Source: Morchella semilibera (Eukaryota > Ascomycota > Pezizomycetes > Pezizales > Morchellaceae). From it: a stretch of DNA of 64,000 nucleotides. The notes beneath the pieces are model-generated. The model was not told the origin of the DNA. It did not search any database and worked only from the letters and a program-made list of their open reading frames with translations. This document shows positions 22,655-33,018 of the stretch, piece by piece. How positions within the stretch are numbered: the first letter of the stretch is position 1; each line of letters begins with the position of its first letter. Where the stretch lies: the NCBI GenBank assembly GCA_009192285.1, contig WBVU01000003.1:4557973-4621972 (forward strand). Direction: 5' to 3'. Both the position numbers and the translations under genes were made by a program.

Positions 22655-24514
22655 CGGTTGTTGGCATCTCCGTCTTCACCATTGGTGCGACTAAACAGGT
22701 GATTTCTTTCGACCTGGGTCTAAATACGTTCACGATCATAGTAACAAGACTCAAAGGTAATGGCATTTGGGTAGAGCCTTCTATAATGCTCATCGAGCCT
22801 TCTTCCAATCACCGCGTACCTCTCGGAACGCTTATGCACCACCGCCTGGACCATCTGGCACCCCTCATCAGTACGGGGCATAGAGATATTTAAACCTTTT
22901 TGATAAACCTTATTCCTAAACGTTAGTATTTCCTCCTCAACATCAAGCTCTATTCCATCAATGTCGCCTCTAGTAAGATGCTGATATCCTTCTAGTGAAG
23001 GTGTTTGAGGCATTTGGGTAGGCCCAGTAATGATTGCCGAAGGCTTGTGAAGCACCGCACAGAGCCTTAAGGGTTTTGCCTCTGTGGTTTTGAGCCAACC
23101 TTCCAGTTCTTCAGAATCTCCGATCTGCACATATTCCGGATTTGGGAGATAAGGTGCCTGCCCCCGGGGGGCCGAATTGGACAACGCCCTGTAGAAGGCT
23201 CGGAAAGCCCTCGCGGGGCTCCCTGGAGCCGCTGATGAGCCTCACTTTATTGCAAGTCTTTCTAAATCTTGCATAGACAACCCCTGAAGGATGTTAATAA
23301 AGGGGATAAGCGATCCGGACCTGTACCAGTCATCGTGGCGGTATATATTGCTGGGGATGCTTGTAACTCTTTCTGGGTCAATAATATGTATAGTTATTGC
23401 CAGCCTGTAGGGTATTCCCAAGGCCTGCCAGAACTCTGGTGTGGTCTGCAGTTCGTTTGTGCGGGCAGGAGGTGCCCCGGAGGTGGGTGTATTTTAACTT
23501 CATCATCTGCGCCCCCCAAAGCCCCACCGTGGCATTGGGCTGTCCTGTTTCTCTTCTGGGATAGATCGATAATGAGGCGGAGGAGGGCTGCTTAGATCTT
23601 TATAGATTCCTCTAAAGTCCTGGCTGACCATGTGGTCTTTAGCGCCTTGTTACGGAACGGGGCCGGAGGACTTGGATGAGAGAGATCTATAATAAAAGCA
23701 GAGTCGGGCAGAGGGTCTACAAGGAATCTCTGATCAGAACGTGGAGACGAAGGTACCAGTAAACGATTCGGATTGCTGGCATGTATAAGTCGGAGCAAGA
23801 CAGGAGGCTAAGGGATTAACCGAAGCTAGAGGGTTCAGGACACGGTGTTACCAAAGGGCACAACCGATGATGGGGATGAGGCAAAGTATAGAACCAAGTA
23901 TATTCTATATTATAACAGAAGAAAAACTAGGTGAAAGCTTAGAGACAAGAAACCTAAAGGGAAAAGTTGATAACAGGAAGTTGTGTAAGGAAAGAAGAAA
24001 GAAAGACAAAAGAAATCCCAGCCTATATATATAATCTCCCAATCCTCCAATTACTAATCCATACCACGGAATCCCATAGAAACCTAAAGAGAAACTATCC
24101 ACACCGCTAACTGATCTTCATAATAAAACCCGATAATTCATCCCGAAGAAACCCGACATTATTACTTAATCACTTCCTACAATCCCAGACGTGCCGTGAC
24201 ACGCCTTGATGGCCCTGTAGTCCATGCAAAATTGACACCGATTGTTGAATAATTGTTCGCCCGAGGTGACCTTATTAACCCACCCTATTCTTACCATCTC
24301 GTCCGCGAGGTCGCTACGGAGAGCCTTATAGATAGCATCTTTTCCAGTCAATTGTAGGATTCTTCGGCAGTCGTGGATTGTCGTGTACTTGTATGTAGCA
24401 GCTGGTCTCCCGAGTGGTGGCATGGTTGGAACATTTTCCGGGTTTGTAGGGCCTTTTTGGAGGTTTGGGGTAGGTGTTAAGATTTGATGGGACGTTTAAT
24501 GACGTGGCTGTCAA
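22655..24514 (-). pseudogene. Accessory gene A, copy A2a, split by an LTR
   Basis: Minus-strand copy of the unrecognised accessory gene. N-terminal piece (24,166-24,514): YTTIHDCRRILQLTGKDAIY and LADEMVRIGWVNKVTSG. After an LTR (23,648-24,201) the frame resumes with TLEESIKI, a conserved IIDP...IYRHDDWYR-like block and LSNSAPRGQAPYLPN, then LRLCAVLHKPSAIITGP, IDGIELDVEEEILTFRNK and LNISMPRTDEGCQMVQAVVH. Block order matches A1 and A2b. It is shorter at the N-terminus than A2b and lacks the Ser-rich head. Several frame breaks. It lies just inside the right end of Plavaka-1, facing away from the Plavaka-2 transposase; it may belong to Plavaka-2 as a tandem duplicate or to a third, truncated element. 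Confidence 0.62.
23648..24201 (-). mobile_element. Solo LTR family D, target CGCCT
   Basis: 554 bp, TGTTACGGAA...CGTGACA on the plus strand, flanked by exact CGCCT repeats. Interrupts accessory copy A2a. Same family as 62,563-63,055. Fossil, relatively young by its intact duplication. Confidence 0.9.
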
Positions 24515-24745
24515 TGGCTTGAATATAGAGCTTTAGAGTGGATACTGTATCATCTTAAATACTGTATAGTAATTCAAGATCGAAGTCTTGAAAGCCTCGA
24601 GTGGCCTGAAGAACCGTATGTTTGAAAGTGGCAGGTTTGAAAGTGGTAGGTTTGAAAACATGAAAACGGGTGAGCGGTGTTTATCTATGATCAAACTTCA
24701 CTACATAGCGAATATCGTATCACATGATATCACTCAAATCAGGAG
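24505..24745 (-). promoter_or_regulatory. Conserved upstream region of accessory gene A2a
   Basis: Shares GCTTGAATATAGAGC, an ACTGTATA/GTGTATTATA-like stretch and GATCAAACTTCACTACnT with 26,670-26,905 upstream of A2b, in the same order and orientation. Conservation of non-coding sequence at the 5' end of both copies suggests a promoter; no experiment supports it here. Confidence 0.45.
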
Positions 24746-24779
24746 AGTAGAGGCACCAAGCGCACTAATTAGGGCTTTT

Positions 24780-24980
24780 GAAGCCATGTGAAGGCTCGAG
24801 GAGTCTCCTGCCCAGGAGAGCTTGGGAGGTTTCGCTTAATCATCAGTAGTCTCCGGAGATATCAGGAGGGCTTAGCGAGCCCTCAGGAGAGCACAAGAGA
24901 TTGGCAGGGATCACGGGAGAGCTTGGGGGGTTTTGCTTAATCGTCGGTAGTCTCCGGAGCCTGGATGGCTTGCCAAAACA
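24780..24980. repeat. Subterminal-type repeat block, possible left end of Plavaka-2
   Basis: Two imperfect ~105-bp units share GAGAGCTTGGGnGGTTTnGC, CTTAATCnTCnGTAGTCTCC and GGAG. A CATCAGTAGTCTCCGGAG at 24,841 resembles the reverse-complemented right end of Plavaka-2 (CATCAGCAAGATTC, then GGTCTCCGGAGG further in). A true left terminus is not proven; flanks are AT here and TA at the right end. Confidence 0.35.
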
Positions 24981-25199
24981 AAAGATAAATCATATAATTA
25001 TTGCTAGGATCCAAAGAGGTAACCGGGATAAAATTAAGAACTGCATGTGCAAAAACAAAAAACTCCAATTCCCAAATGAAGGCTCCTCAAGCCTTCTAAA
25101 CTGCCTACAGAGGTTTGAGAGCCTATCACCGTCGTCGCTGGTTTTATCCTCTGCACCTACAGATGGTTTTTCTCAGTCAGAATAATAAGATTCATATAA

Positions 25200-26710
25200 A
25201 TGCCATTCAGAAAGGGCATTCTATAATGCCCATCTCGATAAGTTCATGGATAGGGTATATTCAGACCTACAAGTTCCTAATCCAAAAGCTCTATATCATT
25301 CATATCGTCCTCAGTCAGGTAATCTCATCCCTCTGGTGAAGGCGTTTGGGGCCTTTGGGTAGGCCCAGCTACGATTGCCGAAGGCCTATGAAGCACCGCA
25401 CAAAGCCTTAATGGTTTTGCCTCTGTGGCCCTGAGCCAACCATCCAGCTCTTGATCGTCTCTGATCGGCACATATTCCAGATCTGGGGATAAGCTGCCTG
25501 CCCCAGGGGTACCGAATTGGACATCGCCCCGTAGAAGGCTCGAACAGCCCTCTTAGGGCCCCCTGGAGCGGCCGGTGGGACTCGCTTCAGCGCGAGGGCT
25601 GCTATATCATACATAGACATCACTTCGAGAATGCCGGTAAATGGCATAAGCGACGCAATCCCATACCAGTCGTATGGACGGTACGTATCGCTTGAGATGA
25701 CAGTAGCCTTTTCTGGGTCAATAACATGTACGGTTATTGCGGGCCTGGGAAGTATTCCTAAATTCTCCCAGGACTTGAGTACCATCCTATAATATCTCTC
25801 ATTATCCACTGCACTTTCCAAAGCTTCGTCATGTCGTTTATCTATCCTTTTCCTCTTCTGTGATAGATCTACAATGAGATGGGCTAGGGCTGCTTGGATC
25901 TTTATAGAGTCCTCTGAAGCCTTTTCTAACCACTTGGGCTTCAAATTCGTAAGAGCTTTGTGATTCATGGCATATTCGCATAAATAATTGAATGAAGAAT
26001 CGCCCGAGCTGGATTTATTCACCCACGCTGTCCTTGTCATCTCATCGGCGAGCTCTTTGCGTAAAGCCTTATAGATACCATCTTTATCTAAGTGCAAGAT
26101 TCTCCGGCAGTCGTATGTGGTCTGGCAAATGTACTTGGCGGGCTGTTTGTATCGTGGTGCCATTTCAGCATCTTCCTTGATCTTTTGGACCCGCTTCCTG
26201 ATTTGTGGGTCTGACTTGGGTAGGGAACGTCGAGTCTGAGGGGTAGGTGTCATTGGGGGGGCGCCAGGGGCCATCGATAAGCCCTTGGGAGCCCTGGATC
26301 CTGAAGGCCCAGATCCTGGAGGGCGTAGAACGGGGCTTTTCGGAGGCTCCTCAGAGGTTTTCGACTTTACCTTCTAGGTGCTCCGGAGTATCTCTTCCTC
26401 TGACTCAATCTCTATGTAGGATGCAACACTACTGCTAGAGGCTGAACTAAGGCTGGAGTCTGAACTCTCACTATCAATGTACTACCCGGGGATTAATGGT
26501 CCGACCTCCTGTTTTTTGATGCGTTTTTATCACTATGGGAGGATATGCGGCTTCGTTTTTGGCCTTGTTTAGGGCTTGCCGGAGTGTTGTCGGGGGGGTT
26601 TCGTGAGGGGTGCGGTTTGGATGCCGACTTATAGAAAGAGGAAAAAAAAGCCTCCTGTATATATGTCAATTGCTTGAATATAGAGCAATAGAGAGGATAA
26701 CATACCATCT
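25200..26710 (-). pseudogene. Accessory gene A, copy A2b
   Basis: The best-preserved copy: an uninterrupted 288-codon stretch (25,408-26,274), preceded upstream by a Ser/Glu-rich head (about 26,300-26,700). Visible blocks: YICQTTYDCRRILHLDKDGI, LADEMTRTAWVNKSSSG, a basic helix LSQKRKRIDKRHDEALES, RPAITVHVIDPEKATVISSD, YRPYDWYGIASLMPF and RAVRAFYGAMSNS. The 3' part decays below 25,408. It runs divergently from the Plavaka-2 transposase, the arrangement also seen in Plavaka-1. Predicted soluble; no signal peptide or membrane segment. Function unknown. Confidence 0.62.
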
Positions 26711-26910
26711 TATATCGTGTATTATAAACTCTTGAAGGCTTCCAGAGACTTGGAGATAGTGTAGTAAGCTTGAGCTAGTGTATCAATCCTAGGAATGGAT
26801 AGGGATAGAAGTAGGAGAATAGGAGAACGCGGGGTATCTTCGATCAAACTTCACTACGTCATATATTGGAGTAACAATTGAACACTATGTTGAATCATAT
26901 GATGTCACTC

Positions 26911-27535
26911 TATTCCGGCGTCTTGGCATTAGTCCTGAGGGTTCGGTAGTCGAAGCGCTGTTGTGATTGTTTAGGTATGGATAAGCGAGGAAGGGGTGTG
27001 CTAGAGGGGAGTGTCGTCATTGGGTTCTAGGAGATTCGATGGCGTGATAAATTTGTAATGGAAATAACGGAGGGGAGGAATACAAGGTGTGGTAGCGATG
27101 GGTTTCTATGAGGTTCTATGGGCGAAAGTGTGAGTCATAACGGACTGGTGGGGGAGATGTGTTAAATAGCGGAGATAGATGTTTTTCTTAGTTCTTTCTT
27201 TCTTTTCTCTCTATCTCGTCTTCCTGTTATCTCGGTACATAGGAATCTACTCCTATTCCGAAGCCATAGCTCCTTGTACCAAAAACTCTGTCCTCTATAA
27301 AGAGGAAATCTATAGTACTTTTTATCATTCACGTTGAAGTCCATCTGGTTCTCACCTTCTCTGCCCTGTGCTCTTGTGCCCTTGCTCTTGTCTTTACTTT
27401 CGTCGGTGTCTGTGCTTGTGCCTGCCCGGTGTTGCCCTTGTCTTTGTCGGTCTCCTTGTTGCTTAGGCTGTACTCCTCGGGTTCTTCTGCGTCATCATTA
27501 TCATCTTCTTTTTTGCGTCGGGTTACTCCGTCACA
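26911..27535 (+). mobile_element. Solo LTR family A, target CACTC
   Basis: 625 bp ending GTTACTCCGTCACA with exact CACTC repeats. Inserted in the divergent intergenic region between accessory copy A2b and the Plavaka-2 transposase. Fossil. Confidence 0.9.
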
Positions 27536-28454
27536 CACTCGAATATTGTGATCAGAACGCTAGTACGATAAGATATGATCTATCGATGCACGGGCCCATT
27601 TAGAGTACCAACCTCCCCGAAGCCTCCCAAGCCTAAGAGGCTTAGGTAGCCCCCAGGAACTCTAGCGTCTCCAAAGCTTCCAGAGCCTCCGAAGCCTCCA
27701 CCAATATTGACTATCAGCAATGAGATCACGATGTCCATTTTGCATACAGAGCTACGCCAATGCTGGTAATTTCGATCGACATCTCTCAAAAGTCCACCCA
27801 TCGCGGACCCACAGGTGTTACGATAGGCAGCTTTCAGGGACTCCCGTTGAGGGCCTGCGGAGCCTTCCCGAAGTCCCAAGAGGTCCCTATGAGGGCGGAC
27901 ATTTGAACATACCAGACGAAAGTGAATCCGATACTGAATTGAATGATGATTATACTTTAGGATCCACGCGGTTCAATCTAGCAACTACCATATACGAGGG
28001 TGCAGGGAAGCCTCTTTTCACCGCAACGGGATATGATGAAGGATCGGAAAGACTTTTGATCAACCTATGGCAGCTTTTCGAATCAGCAAAGGAATTTCGG
28101 TTATCGCGCTGGATCCTACAATCGAATGTATCTCAGGGTCAAATAGACGATTTCTTCCGCACCATACGCCCTCTATCAGGCTCCTACAGCACTAGTAGAG
28201 GCTTCGCAAGCCTCATTGACAAGATTTGGTCTATGGGGGGGTTAGGAAAAGAGAGCTAGATACACTCAGAGGTCGAAATAGGTGGGCAAAAAATTCCTTA
28301 CTACTACAGGGACCCTATGAATATAGTGTGTTTTCTTCTGGGACAATGTACATTTAGGGAATCCCTGGTGTATTCACCTATTATGGAATACAATGAAATG
28401 GGGGAGCGGATGTATGGGGAGATGCAAACGGTAGACTGGTGGTGGGATATGCAG

Positions 28455-28515
28455 GTTCGCAACACTGACTTAGAAGGCTCAGGGAGCGTCCGCTAACCCC
28501 TCACAAATGTTATAG
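28455..28515 (+). other. Probable intron in the Plavaka-2 transposase
   Basis: GTTCGC...TTATAG, 61 bp. Removing it joins WWWDMQ to NTLPEGSTVVPV, the usual family sequence. Confidence 0.6.
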
Positions 28516-29475
28516 AATACCCTTCCAGAAGGATCAACGGTGGTGCCAGTAATATGTGCATTAGACGGAACACACCTCACTAATTTCAGTGGTGACAAGA
28601 AGGCTTGGCCAGTATACCTAACGATTGGCAATATCACCTCGGACACACAAAATAAATCCTCTAATTACGCGATCATACTCCTAGCTCTACTGCCAGTGAC
28701 ACCAAGGGTTGGAGTGGGTACGAACGAACGCCGTTGGGAGAACTAGATGGTCCTTCACCATGTCCTCTCTGAAGTTCTCGAAGGCCTTCAGGGCCCTGCG
28801 GAAAGGGGTGAGCTTATAATATGCGCTGATGGCTATGTGCGTCTAAGTTATCCGATACTATGTGTATGGATTGCAAGTCAACCAGAACATGTCTCGCTGC
28901 TAAACCTCAACAATCAGGCCTGCCCTAGGTGCGAAGTTGATTTCAAGGGCCTGGGGAGCCTTCAAGAAAACCCGCCACGCATTCAGGAGCGATATATCGA
29001 AATGGTAGAGCGTTATAAGGAGGATACGTCAGATACAGCACCTGTTGAATACCTGGTGTCGAAATCCTTCAAACCTCTGTACAATGCTTTGTGGGCCTTG
29101 CCGAAGGCTCAGGTGTATGATCTTCACAAGCCAGATATATTGCATAATATTTATCTCGGCCTATTGAAACATATGATGGAATGGATTCAATCATTTTTGA
29201 AAAAACATAATCGGCTAGAGAATTTTAATTGGGCTTGGGCATCCATTAAGCCTTACCCAGGGCTTGCTGTACCAAATAAGGCTTATCGGGCAACTACTCA
29301 ATGGCAAGGTAAAGAAATACGTCCTCTCGGCCGGATAGTTCTAGGAGCCTTTGCAGTGGCTCTTTGGAACCCCCCAAAAGCTTCGCAGAACGACTTCGGG
29401 AGATCCTTGAGGTGTGTTCGGTCACTAATCGATTTCCACTTGATGGCACAGTACACTACTAATACAAAAGAAACA

Positions 29476-29612
29476 CATCAGCAAACTCAACTTGTGACTG
29501 GAGTCTCCCAACAGTCTCCCATGTCTCCTCAGAGTCTCCTGAGACTCCTGGATATTTTTTGAGTGTCCTGAGGCTCAGGAGACATCAAGAGACAAATGAA
29601 GTCTTGCTAATG
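29476..29612 (-). mobile_element. CATCAG MITE, 137 bp, inside transposase
   Basis: Flanked by CA/CA. Removing it and one CA gives GAAACACTAGAC, restoring the transposase frame (TKETLDYLQGYL), parallel to TKSTLEYLEAYL in the other copy. Confidence 0.95.
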
Positions 29613-29874
29613 CACTAGACTATCTTCAAGGGTATCTCGAAGATTTCCACAAGCATAAGGATGTATTTCTGGAATTTAGAGCCGATAAACGAACAAGGAA
29701 AGAGGCAAAGAATCGAACAAAGACGCTGCAAGGCTCGGGAAGTATTGACAGAGGCCTGGCGGAGCTTGAAGAAATTTGCCAGGCTTCTCATTTCAACTTC
29801 ATTAAAATGCATCTTCTTTCACACTTCCGGGGGCATGTAGAGCGATTTGGTAATATTTCAATATTTTCAACCGA

Positions 29875-30011
29875 CATCAGCAAACTCAACTTGTGACTGG
29901 AGTCTCCCAAGAGTCTCCCGGGTCTCCTGAGACTCTCCTGAGACTCCTGAATATTTTTTAAGTCTCCTGAGGCTCAGGAGACATCAGGAGACAAATGAAG
30001 TCTTGCTGATG
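29875..30011 (-). mobile_element. CATCAG MITE, 137 bp, inside transposase
   Basis: Flanked by GA/GA. Without it the frame reads FSTDVGELARRQQIKMAYA, matching FSTDISELAHVHQIKEAYA in the other transposase. Confidence 0.95.
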
Positions 30012-30858
30012 GATGTGGGCGAGTTAGCTCGTAGGCAACAAATTAAGATGGCTTATGCAGCCTCCAATAAGGTCGACGCAATAGTTCAGATTCTCGGTTA
30101 TCATTCAAGGCGTATAGCTATAGAGATACGGGTCTTAAATCTAAAAGATATCGTTGTCAGTCTTCCATAACATTGCGAGGGCCTCCCAAGCCATCGAGTG
30201 AGCCTCCGAGGCATGTTGGAAGTATTCAAAAACGAGGACCCACAAAGGACAAACGAAAGATTCCTAGACGATGATAAACACCTGGAACCTAGGTTGTCGA
30301 CCCCCGACGATGGACCCCACATATTATCTGATATCGCCAATATGATTAAAATCAATAGAAGAACACTAGCAAGAGCGGTGTTGGAATATGGTCAGGGCCT
30401 GAGCCGGGGAGAATAAGGCTTATTGAGCCTTCTGGAGTGCCCGGTGGGGTGCTTTACTAAGTGCCTATAGGTGCCATTATCAATTTTTCAGAAGCCTGAC
30501 AGTTACGAGATACACAATATATGGTGTACTGGAGAGGCATTATTTAGGAAAAGGTCGACTCAAAATGATTGGGCATGGATTAAGGTGGCCACAACGGAGC
30601 TGTAGGGAGCCTTTCAGGGACGCCTACCAGGGCTTGTACGAGCAATATTCAAGATACGTGACAGCATATCGACAAAAACATATCAACTTTGTCTTGTAGA
30701 GCTACTGGAAGCCAAGGATAGGAGTCTTCCAGACAGCTCACACGGTCTTCTTAGAGTTGCGAGGCGCTCTCGGCAAAGGTTTTGGGTAGTTAATATCAGT
30801 AGTGTTTTGGGAATGGCTCATTTGTTCGAGCTGGGACAGGGTCAATGGCTTGTGAACA

Positions 30859-31489
30859 TGTGACGGGGTAACCCGACGCAAAGAAGAAGATGACAATGAT
30901 GACGCAGAAGGACCCGAGGAGCACTGCCTAAGCGACGAGGAGACTGACGAAGACAAGGGCAACACCGGGCAGGCACAAGCACAGGCACCAACGAAGGCAA
31001 AGGCAAGGGCAAAGGTACAAGGGTGCAGGGCAGGGAGAGTGAGGACCGGATGGACCTCAACGTGAACGATGAGAGGTACTATGAGTTTTCCTCTTTCTAG
31101 AGGACAGAGTCTTTGGTACGAGAAGCTATAGCTTGGAGATAGGAGTAGATTGTGATCTACTGAAATAACAGGAAGACGAGACAGAGAGAAAAGAAAGAAA
31201 AAACTAAGGAAAACCTCTATCCGCGCTATTTAATATATATCTTCCACCAGTCCGCTATGTCTCACACTTTCGCTCATAGAATCTCATAGAAACCCATCGC
31301 TGCCACACCTCATATTCCTCCCCACCACCTTCGCTATTTACATTACCAATCCATCACGCCATCGAACCTCTTGGAACCTAATGACGACATCCCTCCTTGC
31401 ATACCTCCTTTTCCCTTAACATTACCCCAATAAACACAACAGCGCTTCGGCTACCGAACTCTCTGGACCGATACCAAGACGCCGGGACA
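30859..31489 (-). mobile_element. Solo LTR family A, target GAACA
   Basis: 631 bp with exact GAACA repeats. Inserted about 15 codons before the end of the Plavaka-2 transposase. Fossil, relatively young. Confidence 0.93.
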
Positions 31490-31661
31490 GAACACAAGGA
31501 TAGATTTGAGAAAGTGGAATGAGTTTGATATATAGTGACAATGTCTCTGGTGGCCTGGGGAAAGGTACAAGAGGCCTTTATAAAGGCCCGAGTGACTTCA
31601 GCTGGCCTAGAATGTATTTAGAATAAAATTAACATGATAGTAAACAAAACAATATGATCTA

Positions 31662-31798
31662 CATCAGCAAGACTTCATTTGTCTCCTGATGTCTCCTGAG
31701 CCTCAGGGGACTCAAAAAATCTTCAGGAGTCTCAGGAGACTCTCAGGAGACCTGGGAGACTGTTGAGAAACTGCAGTCATAAGTTGAATTTGCTGATA
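31662..31798 (+). mobile_element. CATCAG MITE, 137 bp
   Basis: Flanked by TA/TA; last base of the right end mutated (TTGCTGATA). Lies between the transposase stop and the right terminus of Plavaka-2. Confidence 0.9.
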
Positions 31799-32306
31799 TA
31801 GATTGGAGACTCATGAGGGCTCCAGAACTACTTATAAAGCCGCAGAGGGCCAGAAGCTCCCGGGCGGCGGGGTAGCCTTCAAGAGCTGTATATGCTTTTT
31901 ACGTGAAAATAGGTCCTTGGTGGTGGCGTCCGAAACTTACTAATCAAAGCTCAGAAGGCCTCTGGAAGGCTCAGGAGGCTCGGGAGGCGAGAAACAATTA
32001 GTGAGGTGTCAGGAGAGGTAAGAAGGGTAACAAAAGGCTCAGGAGGCTCTCTAGAAGACTCGGGAGGCCATCGGGAGGCTAGGGAGGCAACAAATAGTTA
32101 GCGAGGTTATTAGGAGAGACGAGAGGGTAATTGCCTTGGCAACGGCATCAGCAAGATTTTACAAGTCTCAGGAGATTACAGGGGTCTCAGGAGACTCAGG
32201 AGACTGTCAGGAGACTCAGGAGACTACAGTCACAAATAGTAATGCTTGCTGATGGGCCTCCGGAGACCCAGTCAAGCCTCTGGAGAGAGTTTGAATCTTG
32301 CTGATG
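31799..32306. repeat. Right subterminal region and end of Plavaka-2
   Basis: About ten GGCTCnGGAGGC/GGGAGGC motifs at 15-40 bp spacing, then the terminus GAATCTTGCTGATG, followed by TA. The end is the same nine bases as Plavaka-1 and the MITEs, while the subterminal motif differs from Plavaka-1, suggesting a diverged subfamily. The motif resembles the CTCAGGAGAC units inside the MITEs. Confidence 0.65.
32146..32254 (+). mobile_element. CATCAG MITE, short variant (109 bp)
   Basis: Begins CATCAGCAAGATTTTACAAG and ends GCTTGCTGATG, flanked by GG/GG. Body is a reduced array of CTCAGGAGAC units; same variant as 61,265. Confidence 0.85.
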
Positions 32307-33018
32307 TACAAAGATGCTGAGGGTACTGAAACGTTGGGATAGGAGGGAACAGAATTTTTTCTGCCCTCTTTCTATGTTATTGCTTAATAACCCTAACCCT
32401 GCCAAAGTATCTTACTCCCTCTCAACTGGACCTGAGTTTATAACCGTGTTTCTTACTCTCAGTATCTTACCCTTGTATATTTGAAGGGACCCTAGTTCGC
32501 GTACAACCTGCTTGTTTTATCCTACAAAAATAGAGTGCTTATATACTAGAAAATAGAGACAGTGGGTAGGACTGTGGGGGACTTCTTTTCCTTAGTGCCA
32601 GCTCTTAGTGTCAGTCAGACCTGAGTCACGTGCCCCGGTACTTAGACCTCGGTCACCCGCGGCTGTGACATTAGCGCTCGTGAACCCACATGTCGAAACA
32701 ACTCCTCTTAACCACGTTTTCCGAGTACTGGTAGTTCAAGAGGCCACCACGCTCTCATCGTGTCGCGGATGCCCGACAAATACAAGCATTATAATCAGCT
32801 CTCCGGCAAATAGAGGCATAGAGAGCTCGAGTAAAGTGCAGTGGCCGGAGAGAAAGTGCGTGTTCAGTATCAAGAGCTATTCCTGTCCAATCACTTATCT
32901 CCTCCACCCCACCCCTATCCTCCACTTTGTCCCTACTCAGCTGTGAGAATATAATCCCAATCATAATTAGATCCTCCTCGTCCCTCTCTTATTCTAACCT
33001 TCCAGCACTCCCATCCCA
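32307..33018. other. Intergenic region upstream of PEX3
   Basis: No gene recognised. Pyrimidine-rich toward the end (32,870-33,018), consistent with a fungal promoter and 5' leader. Confidence 0.5.

Larger units (their letters stand above)
27720..31535 (+). pseudogene. Plavaka-2 transposase (C2H2 zinc finger), nearly complete
   Basis: Starts MRSRCPFCIQSYANAGNFDR (C-x2-C-x12-H-x4-H finger) and ends WLVNTRIDLRKWNEFDI. In between: TTIYEGAGKPLF, YYYRDPMNIVCFLLGQ, MEYNEMGERMYGEMQ, a likely 61-bp intron (28,455-28,515), then LPEGSTVVPVICALDGTHLT, FSGDKKAWPVYLTIGNI, LALLPVTPR, GELIICADGYVRL, ACPRCEVDF, VYDLHKPDILHNIYLGLLKH and FNFIKMHLLSHFRGHVERFG. These are the successive blocks of Plavaka (PF18759-type) transposases of the CMC group. 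Two MITEs (29,476; 29,875) and an LTR (30,859) interrupt it, each with a clean target duplication; the frame resumes across all three. Remaining defects: a stop at about 28,258 that may be intronic, one before MVLHHV at 28,744, and one in TTEL-GAF near 30,601. It runs toward the right end at 32,306. Likely inactive but recent enough to read almost throughout. Confidence 0.88.

Noticed and set aside
27329-27603. Open frames on both strands rich in Arg/Ala or Leu/Pro
   Set aside because: These translate the body of LTR family A and recur in every LTR copy.
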